From: Pseudidiomarina terrestris
Lineage (GTDB): Bacteria > Pseudomonadota > Gammaproteobacteria > Enterobacterales > Alteromonadaceae
Direction: 5' to 3'
Length of the DNA: 64,000 nt
Assembly: GCF_030466405.1 (NCBI RefSeq)
Contig: NZ_JAGGJF010000004.1
Coordinates: forward strand, 1-64,000
Below are positions 9,122-18,094 of the stretch, in pieces. The notes beneath the pieces were generated by a model. The model made no database searches and was not told the origin of the DNA. It worked only from the letters and a program-made list of their open reading frames with translations. Within the stretch, counting starts at the first letter, position 1. Every line of letters begins with the position of its first letter. The position numbers and the translations under genes were made by a program.

Positions 9122-9901
9122 ATGATGACCACGTCTTATAATTTTACCGCGCTTAAAACCATCTGGATTAAAGAGTGTACGCGCTTCCTGCGCATCTGGG
9201 TGCAGACGTTGGTGCCACCGGCCATCACCATGACCCTGTATTTTGTCATTTTCGGTAGCATTGTCGGTGAGCGTATCGGTGACATGAGTGGCCGCCCCTA
9301 CATGGAGTTCATCGTGCCCGGTCTGATCATGATGTCGGTGATCACCAACTCCTATTCGAACGTTGCATCATCTTTTTTCAGTGCTAAGTTTCAGCGCAAT
9401 ATTGAAGAGATGCTGGTTGCCCCCGTGTCCACGCCGGTGATTATTGCCGGCTATGTTGGCGGCGGTTTAGCGCGCGCTATGATCGTTGCGGTCATCGTTA
9501 CGCTGGTCTCTTTTACCTTTGTTGAAAATGTCAGCATCAATCACGCGGGTATTCTGGTATTGACTGTGGTGTTGACCTCAACACTGTTTTCACTGGCGGG
9601 ACTCATTAACGCGGTCTACGCCAAAACGTTCGATGATATCTCCATCGTACCGACCTTTATTCTGACCCCCTTAACCTATTTAGGCGGGGTGTTCTTCAGC
9701 ATCAGCCTGCTGCCTGGCATCTGGGAAACCGTCGCCCGGGCTAACCCGGTTTTGTACATGGTGAATGCGTTCCGCTACGGCTTCCTTGGCGTGTCTGATG
9801 TCAGTATCAGCGTCGCGCTGAGTGTCATCATCGCTTTTAATCTGGTGTTTTTCGTGACGGCTTACACTTTGCTGCAACGTGGTATAGGGATCCGTTCGTG
9901 A
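9122..9901 (+). CDS. yadH: ABC-2 type transporter permease YadH
   Basis: A 259-residue inner-membrane permease with six predicted spans and the ABC-2 signature region LTPLTYLGGVFFSISLLP near residues 180-200. The ATG at 9122 begins one base after the yadG stop; the family N terminus FTALKTIWIKE follows directly. Its TGA overlaps the GTG start of the next gene (GTGA), so that the methyltransferase-like gene is probably translated from the same mRNA. Confidence 0.92.
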   Translation: MMTTSYNFTALKTIWIKECTRFLRIWVQTLVPPAITMTLYFVIFGSIVGERIGDMSGRPYMEFIVPGLIMMSVITNSYSNVASSFFSAKFQRNIEEMLVAPVSTPVIIAGYVGGGLARAMIVAVIVTLVSFTFVENVSINHAGILVLTVVLTSTLFSLAGLINAVYAKTFDDISIVPTFILTPLTYLGGVFFSISLLPGIWETVARANPVLYMVNAFRYGFLGVSDVSISVALSVIIAFNLVFFVTAYTLLQRGIGIRS

Positions 9902-10605
9902 GTGCCAAAGAATCGCGTCCAGTTACGACCAATCAGCACGGTAATCATGAGGATTTGACGCAGGTGGTGATGCGCCATCTGCGCTCACCATTTAAAAAGC
10001 CGATCCAGGAACATAACCGGGAGGCCTTTCAGCAAGCGGCGCAGGCGGTTGCCGAATGGCAGGGGCCGGTGATTTTGGACTCCTGCTGTGGTGTGGGTGA
10101 AAGCACGGCCAGGCTGGCGGAACAGCATCCGCAAGCACTGGTGATCGGGGTGGATAAATCGGCCCATCGCTTGCAGCGCCATGCCAATTATCAGACTGCC
10201 GAAGCAGGACAACGTTACTTGTTGGTGCGCGCCGATTTACAGGATTTCTGGCGCCTTGCGGTCGAGGCAAACTGGCAGCTCCAGCAGCATTATATTTTGT
10301 ACCCCAATCCCTGGCCAAAAGCCTCGCATTTTAGCCGCAGATGGCATGGCAGTCCGGTCTGGCCCTACGTTTTGGGACTTGGCGGTGAGTTGATCATGCG
10401 CTCAAACTGGGTGACGTATCTGACGGAAGTGGCCAGTAGTCTGGCACTGGTCAACTGTTCTGCAACCTTGCAGCCGTTGCTGGCGCGCCATGAGCCTATT
10501 ACGCCGTTTGAACGTAAATACCAGCGCAGTGGACAGCAACTGTGGCAATTAACTGCTACTCTGCCAGAGGACGGTCGCTATTTTTCTGCAATCGAGGCAG
10601 AATAA
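9898..10605 (+). CDS. TrmB-like SAM-dependent methyltransferase
   Basis: A 235-residue Rossmann-fold methyltransferase. The SAM site appears as LDSCCGVGEST (about residues 59-69) followed by the acidic VIGVDKS strand. The segment YPNPWPKASHFSRRW mirrors the PDPWPKxxHxxRR motif of the tRNA m7G46 methyltransferase TrmB, but the rest diverges and the opening region differs, so this may be a paralogue rather than TrmB itself. It starts at GTG with a four-base overlap to yadH. Its RNA or other substrate is unknown. Confidence 0.8.
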   Translation: MSAKESRPVTTNQHGNHEDLTQVVMRHLRSPFKKPIQEHNREAFQQAAQAVAEWQGPVILDSCCGVGESTARLAEQHPQALVIGVDKSAHRLQRHANYQTAEAGQRYLLVRADLQDFWRLAVEANWQLQQHYILYPNPWPKASHFSRRWHGSPVWPYVLGLGGELIMRSNWVTYLTEVASSLALVNCSATLQPLLARHEPITPFERKYQRSGQQLWQLTATLPEDGRYFSAIEAE

Positions 10606-10637
10606 TCGCCTGCTCATAACGAATAAGGGTTAACGCC

Positions 10638-12290
10638 TTGAGTGATCAAGTTTTTGCTGAAGTGAGTGAAGAAGCGTTATTGAAAATATTTACGCTTCCG
10701 GAAGCACCTGACTCGACCCTGGGTCGGATAGAAAAGGACTTATCAGAGAACCTGATGGGATTTCTCGGTGAGCACATTGTCGCTCGCGAAAAACCTCTGC
10801 ATGAAATAGAAACCAATTTTTCGGCCAGTGAGGTTCCTGAGCAGCCACGCTATGTGTCTGACCATACGGAATTTTTGTTAGATAATCTCGTTGCTCACTC
10901 GGTGCACACATCATCACCTCGTTTTATCGGCCATATGACCTCGGCACTGCCTTATTTTCTGCTGCCGTTAGCGAAACTTATGGTGGGTCTCAATCAGAAT
11001 CTGGTGAAGATCGAAACATCCAAGGCGTTCACTCCGCTCGAGCGTAATGTGCTGGGGATGTTGCACAACCTGGTTTACGACCGGGATAAGAGCTTTTATC
11101 AGCGCTGGATGCACAGTGCTCAGCACTCCTTAGGCGCTATGTGTTCCGGCGGGACCGTTGCCAACATTACCGCGTTATGGGTCGCCCGCAACGTCCTGCT
11201 GAAGCCAGCGCAAGGCTTTGCCGGAGTCGCTGCGGATGGTTTTGCGGCCGGGCTCAGTCACTACGGCTATAAACGGTTGACGGTGATGGTATCTGAGCGC
11301 GGGCATTACTCGCTGGCAAAAGCGGCAGATATTCTTGGTATTGGCCGTAACAACTTAATTGGTGTGGCCACCGATGATCATAACCGTATCCGCGTAGATA
11401 AGCTGCGCGAAGCTTGCGCACAAGTGGCTGCCGACGGCGGCAAAGTGCTGGCGATTGTCGGTGTCGCCGGCACCACGGAGACCGGGCATATCGATCCGCT
11501 CAGCGAGCTTGCCGATTACGCCGAAGAAATCGGCGCACACTTTCATGTCGACGCCGCCTGGGGTGGTGCCACCTTGATGTCAAAGCAACACCGACACTTG
11601 CTTGCTGGTATCGAGCGGGCCGACAGTGTCACCATCGACGCACACAAACAAATGTACGTGCCTATGGGCGCTGGCATGGTGCTCTTCAAAGAGCCCGGCA
11701 TGGTGCGGGCCATCGAGCATCACGCTGAGTATGTTATTCGCCACGGTTCGAAAGATTTGGGGGCGCACACCATGGAAGGCTCTCGTCCGGGCATGGCGAT
11801 GCTGGTGTATTCTGCCATGCATGTGATGGGCCGGCGCGGTTACGAATTACTAATCAACAAAAGCATTGAGCAGGCGAAACAGTTCGCGCAACTGATTCGG
11901 GCGCAGGATGACTTTGAAGTCATCACTGATCCACAGCTGTGCCTGCTGACTTACCGGTTCGTGCCGAAAGCGGTGAAAGCAATTCTGCAGCAGGCGACAG
12001 CAGAGCAGATCCGGCGCTTAAATCCTCATTTAAATGCCATCACACGCTTTATTCAAAAGCGGCAACGTGAGACAGGGCGCTCCTTCGTGTCACGGACCAA
12101 GCTTACCCCAGCACACTATTATCGTGAGCCGACCGTAGTCTTTCGGGTGGTACTCGCCAATCCGCTAACGACCCAGGAAATGCTTGCGGAAGTATTGCAA
12201 GAGCAACGGGAAATTGCTGAGCAGGCCTTGGGACTGCGGGGCGCACTGCACACAGAAATGCGCGAGCTGGGCCTGCTGTCGCGACATTAA
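10638..12290 (+). CDS. panP: Pyridoxal-dependent aspartate 1-decarboxylase PanP
   Basis: A 550-residue group II PLP-dependent decarboxylase. PanP makes beta-alanine from aspartate for pantothenate synthesis and replaces the unrelated pyruvoyl enzyme PanD in Vibrio and related bacteria. Visible features are the glycine-rich CSGGTVANITALW segment, the FHVDAAWGG cofactor loop and the PLP lysine in TIDAHKQM (about Lys337). The start is TTG at 10638 with an AGGG site eight bases upstream; no other start fits the family N terminus. It converges with panC, their ends overlapping by four bases, and panB follows, so all the precursor genes of pantothenate lie together. Confidence 0.9.
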   Translation: MSDQVFAEVSEEALLKIFTLPEAPDSTLGRIEKDLSENLMGFLGEHIVAREKPLHEIETNFSASEVPEQPRYVSDHTEFLLDNLVAHSVHTSSPRFIGHMTSALPYFLLPLAKLMVGLNQNLVKIETSKAFTPLERNVLGMLHNLVYDRDKSFYQRWMHSAQHSLGAMCSGGTVANITALWVARNVLLKPAQGFAGVAADGFAAGLSHYGYKRLTVMVSERGHYSLAKAADILGIGRNNLIGVATDDHNRIRVDKLREACAQVAADGGKVLAIVGVAGTTETGHIDPLSELADYAEEIGAHFHVDAAWGGATLMSKQHRHLLAGIERADSVTIDAHKQMYVPMGAGMVLFKEPGMVRAIEHHAEYVIRHGSKDLGAHTMEGSRPGMAMLVYSAMHVMGRRGYELLINKSIEQAKQFAQLIRAQDDFEVITDPQLCLLTYRFVPKAVKAILQQATAEQIRRLNPHLNAITRFIQKRQRETGRSFVSRTKLTPAHYYREPTVVFRVVLANPLTTQEMLAEVLQEQREIAEQALGLRGALHTEMRELGLLSRH

Positions 12291-13132
12291 GCGTCGCGGG
12301 AAAACTGCAGATTATCAATCAGGCGGGTGCGGCCAAGAAATGCAGCGACCAGTACCACCAGATCTTTATCCGTGGCGTTCGCCGGTTGCAAATCCGCCTG
12401 CCGGCGAAGTTCCAGATAATCCATACGGAAACCGCTTTCCTGCAAGGCAATACGAGCTTCGGCGAGCGCCTGTTCCGCATCGATCTTGTCATGTTGAATG
12501 GCATGCGCAACAGTCTTTAGCACCTGGTACAAAATGGGTGCGAGGCGGCGTTCGGATGAGGACAGGTAGCCGTTGCGGGAACTTAATGCCAGGCCATCAA
12601 TGGCACGCTCAGTCGGCATGCCGATAATTTCTACCGGAAAGCTTAAATCCTGTGCCATTAACCGAATGACCTGCAGTTGCTGGTAGTCCTTCTCACCGAA
12701 CACTGCGTGGTCTGGCTGGACCATATTAAACAGCTTGGCAACCACAGTAGCGACGCCGCGAAAGTGACCGGGACGGCTGGCGCCGCAAAGGATGTCAGCG
12801 ATTTTTGGAACTTCAATCGAGGTTTGTGCTTCCAGACCGCGCGGATAGACGTCAGTCACTTGCGGCGCAAACACCGCTTGTACGCCACGTTCGGCCAGAG
12901 CCTGGCAGTCAGCGTCGAGGGTACGGGGATAGCTATCAAGATCTTCATTGGCACCAAATTGCATCGGATTGACGAAAATGCTGACAATCACCTGGTCGGC
13001 ATGCTGTTGCGCTAAGTCGACCAGTTTCAGATGGCCTTCATGCAGATTGCCCATCGTCGGTACCAGCCCCAGCGTTCCCTGTTGTTGGCGATGCCATGCT
13101 CTCAATTCCTCTAAGCTTTTTAATAACCGCAT
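12287..13132 (-). CDS. panC: Pantothenate synthetase
   Basis: A 281-residue ATP-dependent ligase that joins pantoate to beta-alanine. The nucleotide-binding HIGH-like motif appears as PTMGNLHEGHLKLV near residues 25-38, and the second signature KDYQQLQVI and the VVGxPTxR-like IIGMPTERAIDGLALSSRN are present. It follows panB by three bases on the minus strand and is the last gene of the sfsA-to-panC run. Confidence 0.95.
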   Translation of the reverse strand: MRLLKSLEELRAWHRQQQGTLGLVPTMGNLHEGHLKLVDLAQQHADQVIVSIFVNPMQFGANEDLDSYPRTLDADCQALAERGVQAVFAPQVTDVYPRGLEAQTSIEVPKIADILCGASRPGHFRGVATVVAKLFNMVQPDHAVFGEKDYQQLQVIRLMAQDLSFPVEIIGMPTERAIDGLALSSRNGYLSSSERRLAPILYQVLKTVAHAIQHDKIDAEQALAEARIALQESGFRMDYLELRRQADLQPANATDKDLVVLVAAFLGRTRLIDNLQFSRDA

Positions 13133-13135
13133 CGC

Positions 13136-13933
13136 TTAACCCTTAAAACTATGCTCAGGACCGGGGAAGCTACCGTCCTTGACTTGCTGCACATACAATT
13201 CAACTGCTGCTGTAAGATTACCGGCTTCAGCCAGGAAATCTTTCACAAATTTGGGCAGGTACTCACTGTTGAGGCCAATCATGTCATGCATGACCAGGAT
13301 CTGGCCATCACACTCGGGGCCGGCGCCTATGCCAATGGTTGGAATGCTGAGTTTTTCGGTAATACGTTTGGCCAGCGAGCTCGGCACACATTCAAGTACC
13401 AGCATCTGTGCACCAGCTTCCTGTAGTGCCAGCGCCTGGCGGACTGTATTATCGGCCGCGCTGGCGTCTTTACCCTGCACTTTGTAGCCGCCGAGTACGT
13501 TAACTGATTGCGGCATTAACCCCAGGTGGGCACAGACGGGGACACTACGCTCGACCAGCTTATGGATAGTTTCGAGCAACCAGTCACCCCCTTCCAGCTT
13601 GACCATATTCGCGCCTGCACGCATCAGCTTGGCAGCTTCCAGACACGCTTGTTCGGGCGTGGCATAACTCATGAATGGCATATCGGCGATGACAAACGCC
13701 TCGGGTGCGCCGTTGCGCACTGCCTGGGTATGGTAAGCGACATTTTCGGTCGTCACCGGCAAGGTGCTGGAGGCTCCGAGGATGGTATTGCCAAGTGAGT
13801 CACCGACCAGCATAAAATCGACACCGCATTGCGCAAACAGCTTTGCAAAAGAGGCATCGTAAGCGGTCAGGGACGTGATTTTGTCGCCCTCGGCTTTCAT
13901 TTTAGCGAGTTTAGCAATGGTAGTTGCGGCCAT
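13136..13933 (-). CDS. panB: 3-methyl-2-oxobutanoate hydroxymethyltransferase
   Basis: A 265-residue TIM-barrel enzyme that makes ketopantoate from alpha-ketoisovalerate and methylene-tetrahydrofolate. Motifs include [14 protein letters not shown], the [13 protein letters not shown] metal/substrate segment, KLEGG and the [14 protein letters not shown] loop. It sits between folK and panC, the usual order in enterobacteria. Confidence 0.95.
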   Translation of the reverse strand: MAATTIAKLAKMKAEGDKITSLTAYDASFAKLFAQCGVDFMLVGDSLGNTILGASSTLPVTTENVAYHTQAVRNGAPEAFVIADMPFMSYATPEQACLEAAKLMRAGANMVKLEGGDWLLETIHKLVERSVPVCAHLGLMPQSVNVLGGYKVQGKDASAADNTVRQALALQEAGAQMLVLECVPSSLAKRITEKLSIPTIGIGAGPECDGQILVMHDMIGLNSEYLPKFVKDFLAEAGNLTAAVELYVQQVKDGSFPGPEHSFKG

Positions 13934-13973
13934 GATGAGTCCTTAACGCCGGGCAAAAGAGATGTTGATTGTA

Positions 13974-14453
13974 TCAGGTAATTTTTATCAGGTCATGACT
14001 GGCCATGGAAGCACGCAGCTCGGAGACGGGACGACCATCCGGTAACCTCAGTTCAGGTGCGATTTCCGCCAGCGGCAGTACCACAAAGTCACGTTCGGCA
14101 AGCCCAGGATGGGGAACTTGCAGGCGTTCATGCTGTAGGGTGACATCGTTGTAAAGCAGCAGATCAAGGTCTAGTGTGCGAGCGCCCCAGCGGCGACCGC
14201 GCACACGACCGAATTGGCTTTCCAGCTGTTGCAGGTAATCCAGTAACGCAAGTGGTGCCAGGTCCGTCTCGGCGTAAAACACGGCGTTGACGTAGTCGGG
14301 CTGATCCTGCGGGCCCATAGGTTTGCTGCGATAGAAACTCGAGCAGCGAATAGCGCTTAATTCAGGCTGCACGCGCAAGTGCTCGAGCAGACGTTGCAGA
14401 GTTGTCACTGGGTCACCAAGGTTAGCGCCCAGAGCAATGTAGACCTGGCTCAT
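13974..14453 (-). CDS. folK: HPPK, 6-hydroxymethyldihydropterin pyrophosphokinase
   Basis: A 159-residue folate-pathway kinase that transfers pyrophosphate from ATP to the pterin. The family opening YIALGANLGDP and the signature RRWGARTLDLDLLLY (around residues 82-96) are clear. Its ATG overlaps the pcnB stop in ATGA, so it is translationally coupled to pcnB as in E. coli. Confidence 0.95.
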   Translation of the reverse strand: MSQVYIALGANLGDPVTTLQRLLEHLRVQPELSAIRCSSFYRSKPMGPQDQPDYVNAVFYAETDLAPLALLDYLQQLESQFGRVRGRRWGARTLDLDLLLYNDVTLQHERLQVPHPGLAERDFVVLPLAEIAPELRLPDGRPVSELRASMASHDLIKIT

Positions 14454-15856
14454 GAGCTTGATGAACTGCCTGGCTTCTTACGTCGCCGGCCGCCGCGACG
14501 ACCGCGGCGTTTAGCAGGGCGCACTTCGTCGCTGGCAGGTGCAGCTGGCGTGTGCTCCTGCTGTTTGGTCCAGAACTGTGCCAGTTCGTTGAGTTTCTTT
14601 TGCTCAAGCGGCGTAGCGGTAGCCGCGCGCAACAACAGGAAATCATAGGCCGCGCGAAAGCGAGGGTGGCCCAACAGCGATTTGACGCGTTTCCCTTTGG
14701 CGCGTTCCAGACGTTGCTGTAACTGCCAGATCTCACGGGCGGGAATAGTAAATCGTTTCGGCACTGCAATACTTTGCATCTGGCGGCCAATGACGTCTGC
14801 CGCGGCGATGTTCATGGCATCGACTGGTGGCAGTCCGCTCTCAAACATGAGCTCTTCCATGCGCGCCTGCAATGGCCACCACAGCAATGCTGCGAATAGA
14901 TAAGCAGGGGTAATGCTGAGTCCTTTGGCCAGACGCGCATCGGTATCCGCGAAGGTCTGACGCAGCATCTGATAGGGCGATTCTTCAGGTGCTTTTAAGT
15001 AGTTTTTGAGTTGCGGGAATAGCTGCTGAAACAGGTGATAGTCGCTAAGCATTTCGAAATTTGCCAGCGCCTTACCGGCGGTAAATAACTTCAGCGACTC
15101 TTCAAACAGTCGCGCCGCAGGAATGTTTTGCAGAAGTGCCGCATGCTGACGAATAGGGTCGGCAACACTGGCATCCATGCGCATGGATAATTTGGTGGCA
15201 AAGCGAATGGCGCGCAACATTCGTACCGGATCTTCCCGGTAACGGGTCTCGGCATCGCCAATCATGCGCAATACACCGTTTTCAATGTCACGCACGCCGT
15301 TGGCGAAATCGTGAATTGAGAAGTCGGCGATATTGTAATACAGAGCATTCACGGTGAAGTCACGGCGTTGCGCGTCTTCCTCTATGCTGCCGTAGACATT
15401 GTCGCGCAGCAGCATCCCTTCGTTATCACTCTTGGCGTGTTTTTGCGCTTGTGCGTTTTCTTCGCTGTCGCTGTGGTGGCCGCGGAAGGTTGCTACTTCG
15501 ATGATTTCACGGCCAAACATAATATGGGCCAGACGAAAGCGGCGGCCGACTAAGCGGCAATTACGGAATAACTTTTGCACTTCTTCAGGCTTGGCACTGG
15601 TAGCGACGTCGAAGTCTTTGGGTTGGATGCCAAGCAGTAAGTCACGGACGCAACCGCCGACTAAGAAGGCTTCATAACCCGCATTGTGCAGCCGGTACAG
15701 CACCTTTAAAGCAGGCTCGGCAATATCTTTGCGCGAAACCGGATGCTGATCGCGAGGTATAACCAAAGGTTTCGCGAGTATATTGCGAGGTAAGTCCGAA
15801 CTGGGTTCGGCTTGCCGCATCGCTTTCTTGGCGAGGGCTTTGATGCGTTTGATAAT
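14450..15856 (-). CDS. pcnB: Poly(A) polymerase I, with a probable AUU start
   Basis: PcnB adds poly(A) tails to RNA 3' ends and promotes decay. The nucleotidyltransferase core is present (FLVGGCVRDLLLG and the DFDVATSA metal Asp pair), followed by the RNA-binding domain and a very basic tail (KRRGRRGGRRRKK). The first ATG is at 15820 but has no ribosome site. Twelve codons upstream an ATT at 15856 lies eight bases after a strong AGGGAG, and the added residues (IIKRIKALAKKA) are basic and look native. E. coli pcnB is a documented AUU-start gene, so I take 15856, giving 468 residues. A conventional start at 15820 would give 456. Confidence 0.9.
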   Translation of the reverse strand: MIKRIKALAKKAMRQAEPSSDLPRNILAKPLVIPRDQHPVSRKDIAEPALKVLYRLHNAGYEAFLVGGCVRDLLLGIQPKDFDVATSAKPEEVQKLFRNCRLVGRRFRLAHIMFGREIIEVATFRGHHSDSEENAQAQKHAKSDNEGMLLRDNVYGSIEEDAQRRDFTVNALYYNIADFSIHDFANGVRDIENGVLRMIGDAETRYREDPVRMLRAIRFATKLSMRMDASVADPIRQHAALLQNIPAARLFEESLKLFTAGKALANFEMLSDYHLFQQLFPQLKNYLKAPEESPYQMLRQTFADTDARLAKGLSITPAYLFAALLWWPLQARMEELMFESGLPPVDAMNIAAADVIGRQMQSIAVPKRFTIPAREIWQLQQRLERAKGKRVKSLLGHPRFRAAYDFLLLRAATATPLEQKKLNELAQFWTKQQEHTPAAPASDEVRPAKRRGRRGGRRRKKPGSSSSS

Positions 15857-15922
15857 AGTTTTGTCTCCCTAATCAAACCTTTGGTGTAGTGCAATGTGCG
15901 TATTGTAGCCGTTACTGAAGCT

Positions 15923-16774
15923 TCAGGAAAGGTACTTTAGCCGCCATGCTATGGTTGCTTGTTGTAGTAACTCAGCAGGCGACGCATCAGCTGCTATGTC
16001 GGTCAGGCCTAAAAATTCAAAGGCGCGCAGCAGTTGCGCTGGCACCTGGTCTGCACGCAGGGCTGGCGCGTGGTTCTGTTTACTCAGTTTGCGACCGTCC
16101 GGATCAAGCGCTAAGGGGACATGCGCAAGCCGGGGGCGACGCTCGCTGAGCTGTTGCCAGAGGGCAAGTTGCCAGCTGGATGCGGTCATCAGGTCGGCAC
16201 CACGAACAATATCGGTTACGCCTTGTTGATGGTCATCAACGACCACTGCCAGTTGATAGGTATAGAGCTGGTCGCGACGATACAAAAGGAAGTCTTCGCG
16301 CGCAAATACCGGCTCCAGCTGGACGTCACCCTGAATACGGTCATGGAACTGCAGGCTGGGCTGGTCATTACGGAAACGCTCGGCGCTGCCTGCGGCAGGT
16401 CGTTGACGGCTGCGGCAGTAGCCAGTGTAGTGGGCGCCACGCGCTTTAATTTGTTTACGGGTGCAGGTGCAGTAATAAGTCAGGCTTTGCGCACGAAGTG
16501 TTTCGAGAGCTTGCTGATAAGCGGCATCGCGCTGCGACTGATACCAGATCTCGCCATCCCACAGCAGGCCATGCTGTTCCAACTGGCGTAAAATGGTGTC
16601 GCTGGCACCAGCGACTGCACGGGGTTTATCGACATCTTCGATACGCACCAGCCAGCGTCCGTCATGGGCTTTGGCGTCGAGGTAACTTGCAACTGCAGCG
16701 ACTAAAGAACCAAAATGAAGAGGCCCCGACGGGGTCGGGGCAAAGCGTCCGCAATACGGGAGGCCGGTCGCCAT
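15923..16774 (-). CDS. gluQ: Glutamyl-Q tRNA(Asp) synthetase
   Basis: A 283-residue paralogue of the catalytic half of glutamyl-tRNA synthetase. It attaches glutamate to the queuosine base of tRNA(Asp) and lacks an anticodon-binding domain. The HIGH-type motif FAPTPSGPLHFGSL, the four-residue zinc site beginning CTCTRKQI and ending near YCRSRQ, and the KMSKS-type KLSKQN are visible. It lies one base after dksA, the common dksA-gluQ order. Confidence 0.95.
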   Translation of the reverse strand: MATGLPYCGRFAPTPSGPLHFGSLVAAVASYLDAKAHDGRWLVRIEDVDKPRAVAGASDTILRQLEQHGLLWDGEIWYQSQRDAAYQQALETLRAQSLTYYCTCTRKQIKARGAHYTGYCRSRQRPAAGSAERFRNDQPSLQFHDRIQGDVQLEPVFAREDFLLYRRDQLYTYQLAVVVDDHQQGVTDIVRGADLMTASSWQLALWQQLSERRPRLAHVPLALDPDGRKLSKQNHAPALRADQVPAQLLRAFEFLGLTDIAADASPAELLQQATIAWRLKYLS

Positions 16775-16775
16775 A

Positions 16776-17228
16776 TCAGGCGCCAGTCATTTGCTTCTCT
16801 TTGATTTCCGCGAGGGTTTTGCAGTCCACGCAGAGATCGGCGGTAGGGCGCGCTTCAAGTCGGCGAATACCAATTTCGATGCCACAGGAATCACAGAAAC
16901 CAAAATCGTCGGCTTCAATTTTCTGTAGTGTCTTTTCAATCTTTTTAATCAGCTTACGCTCGCGGTCACGGGTGCGTAACTCAATACTGAATTCTTCTTC
17001 CTGTGCAGCACGGTCGACCGGGTCAGGAAAGTTCGCCGCTTCATCTTTCATGTGATGCACGGTGCGATCCACTTCCTCACGCAGCTGGTTGCGCCATACT
17101 TCCAGAATTTTACGGAAGTGGTCGCGCTGCTTTTCGTTCATATATTCTTCGTTTGGCTTTTCCTGATAAGGCTCTAAGCCAGCTTGTGCCAGAATGCCAT
17201 GGGCTTTTTTGGGCGTTCCTTGAGGCAT
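16776..17228 (-). CDS. dksA: RNA polymerase-binding transcription factor DksA
   Basis: A 150-residue factor that binds the secondary channel of RNA polymerase and, with ppGpp, adjusts rRNA and amino-acid promoters. The long coiled-coil holds the tip [11 protein letters not shown] (with the essential Asp residues), and the C-terminal zinc finger is CDSC...CVDC. The sequence is close to E. coli DksA throughout, including [13 protein letters not shown] near the start. Confidence 0.97.
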   Translation of the reverse strand: MPQGTPKKAHGILAQAGLEPYQEKPNEEYMNEKQRDHFRKILEVWRNQLREEVDRTVHHMKDEAANFPDPVDRAAQEEEFSIELRTRDRERKLIKKIEKTLQKIEADDFGFCDSCGIEIGIRRLEARPTADLCVDCKTLAEIKEKQMTGA

Positions 17229-17302
17229 TGTGGATCTCCTGTATGAGATGATTCGTCAAAAAAGGTCGGTACATATACCAGAAAGCCAACCCCTGCGCAA
17301 TT

Positions 17303-18025
17303 TTATTTGCTCGGAAGTTCGCCAATGGCGCGGATACCCTGTGGCGTGATATCGGTCTGTAATGCATAGAATTCAACCCCTGACTGCTTTGCTTTGTGGG
17401 TTAATTCAGCGTAAGCAGGATCGCAGTGGGCCGCGGCTTGTACACTCTTCACATCGCCATGAAGCACACAGTAGACTACCGCTGCCCGGTGTCCGTCGCG
17501 GCACATATCTATTAAACTCAGTAAGTGTTCACTTGCTCGCTTGCTAACGGTATCCGGGAAGTAGCCTTGTCGCTGTTCAGCCAGGGTGACGCTTTTCACT
17601 TCAATGAACACCTGCTGCCCCTGAGCGTCCCGGGCCAGCCAGTCAATTCTGCGGTTATCGTAACCGTAACGCTGTTCGGCACGCAGCTCCTGCAGCGGGC
17701 CAAGGGACTTCAGTAAGCCTAGCTGTAAAGCCTCCCCGACGACGGTATTGGCGCGCTGGGTGTTGACACAAATACCGGCACCGCTGGAGGTTTCGGCAAG
17801 TTCCCAGGTGTAGCGGTATTTGCGTTTGCTGTTATTGGAGTCGCTTAACCAGACCCGCATTCCCGGTTCAGCACAGCCAGTCATGGCCCCGGTATTCGGA
17901 CAATGGACTGTTAAGGGGGTTTCCGCTGCAGCGTACTCAGGCCAGTCCGGATGATAGACATCGGCCAGAAAGCGCTTGTACCTGCGCACTAAAAAAGCCT
18001 CGCGTAAAGGGTTGTCAAACTGCAT
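17303..18025 (-). CDS. sfsA: SfsA family DNA/RNA-binding protein
   Basis: A 240-residue protein. E. coli SfsA was found as a factor affecting sugar-fermentation genes, and the family is annotated as nuclease-like. Conserved blocks are RRYKRFLADV, the HCPNTGAMTGC loop, RIDWLA and FIEVKSVTL, the last resembling a PD-(D/E)xK nuclease core. I start at the ATG at 18025 (MQFDNPL), which matches the E. coli N terminus; the in-frame ATG at 18073 adds 16 unrelated residues. Next downstream on the same strand is dksA. Confidence 0.92.
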   Translation of the reverse strand: MQFDNPLREAFLVRRYKRFLADVYHPDWPEYAAAETPLTVHCPNTGAMTGCAEPGMRVWLSDSNNSKRKYRYTWELAETSSGAGICVNTQRANTVVGEALQLGLLKSLGPLQELRAEQRYGYDNRRIDWLARDAQGQQVFIEVKSVTLAEQRQGYFPDTVSKRASEHLLSLIDMCRDGHRAAVVYCVLHGDVKSVQAAAHCDPAYAELTHKAKQSGVEFYALQTDITPQGIRAIGELPSK

Positions 18026-18094
18026 TGCCAGCCTCATATACTTTGCATAGGATATACTCAAATTGATTCGCAACCTTAATGGGAGCTGTAAAGC

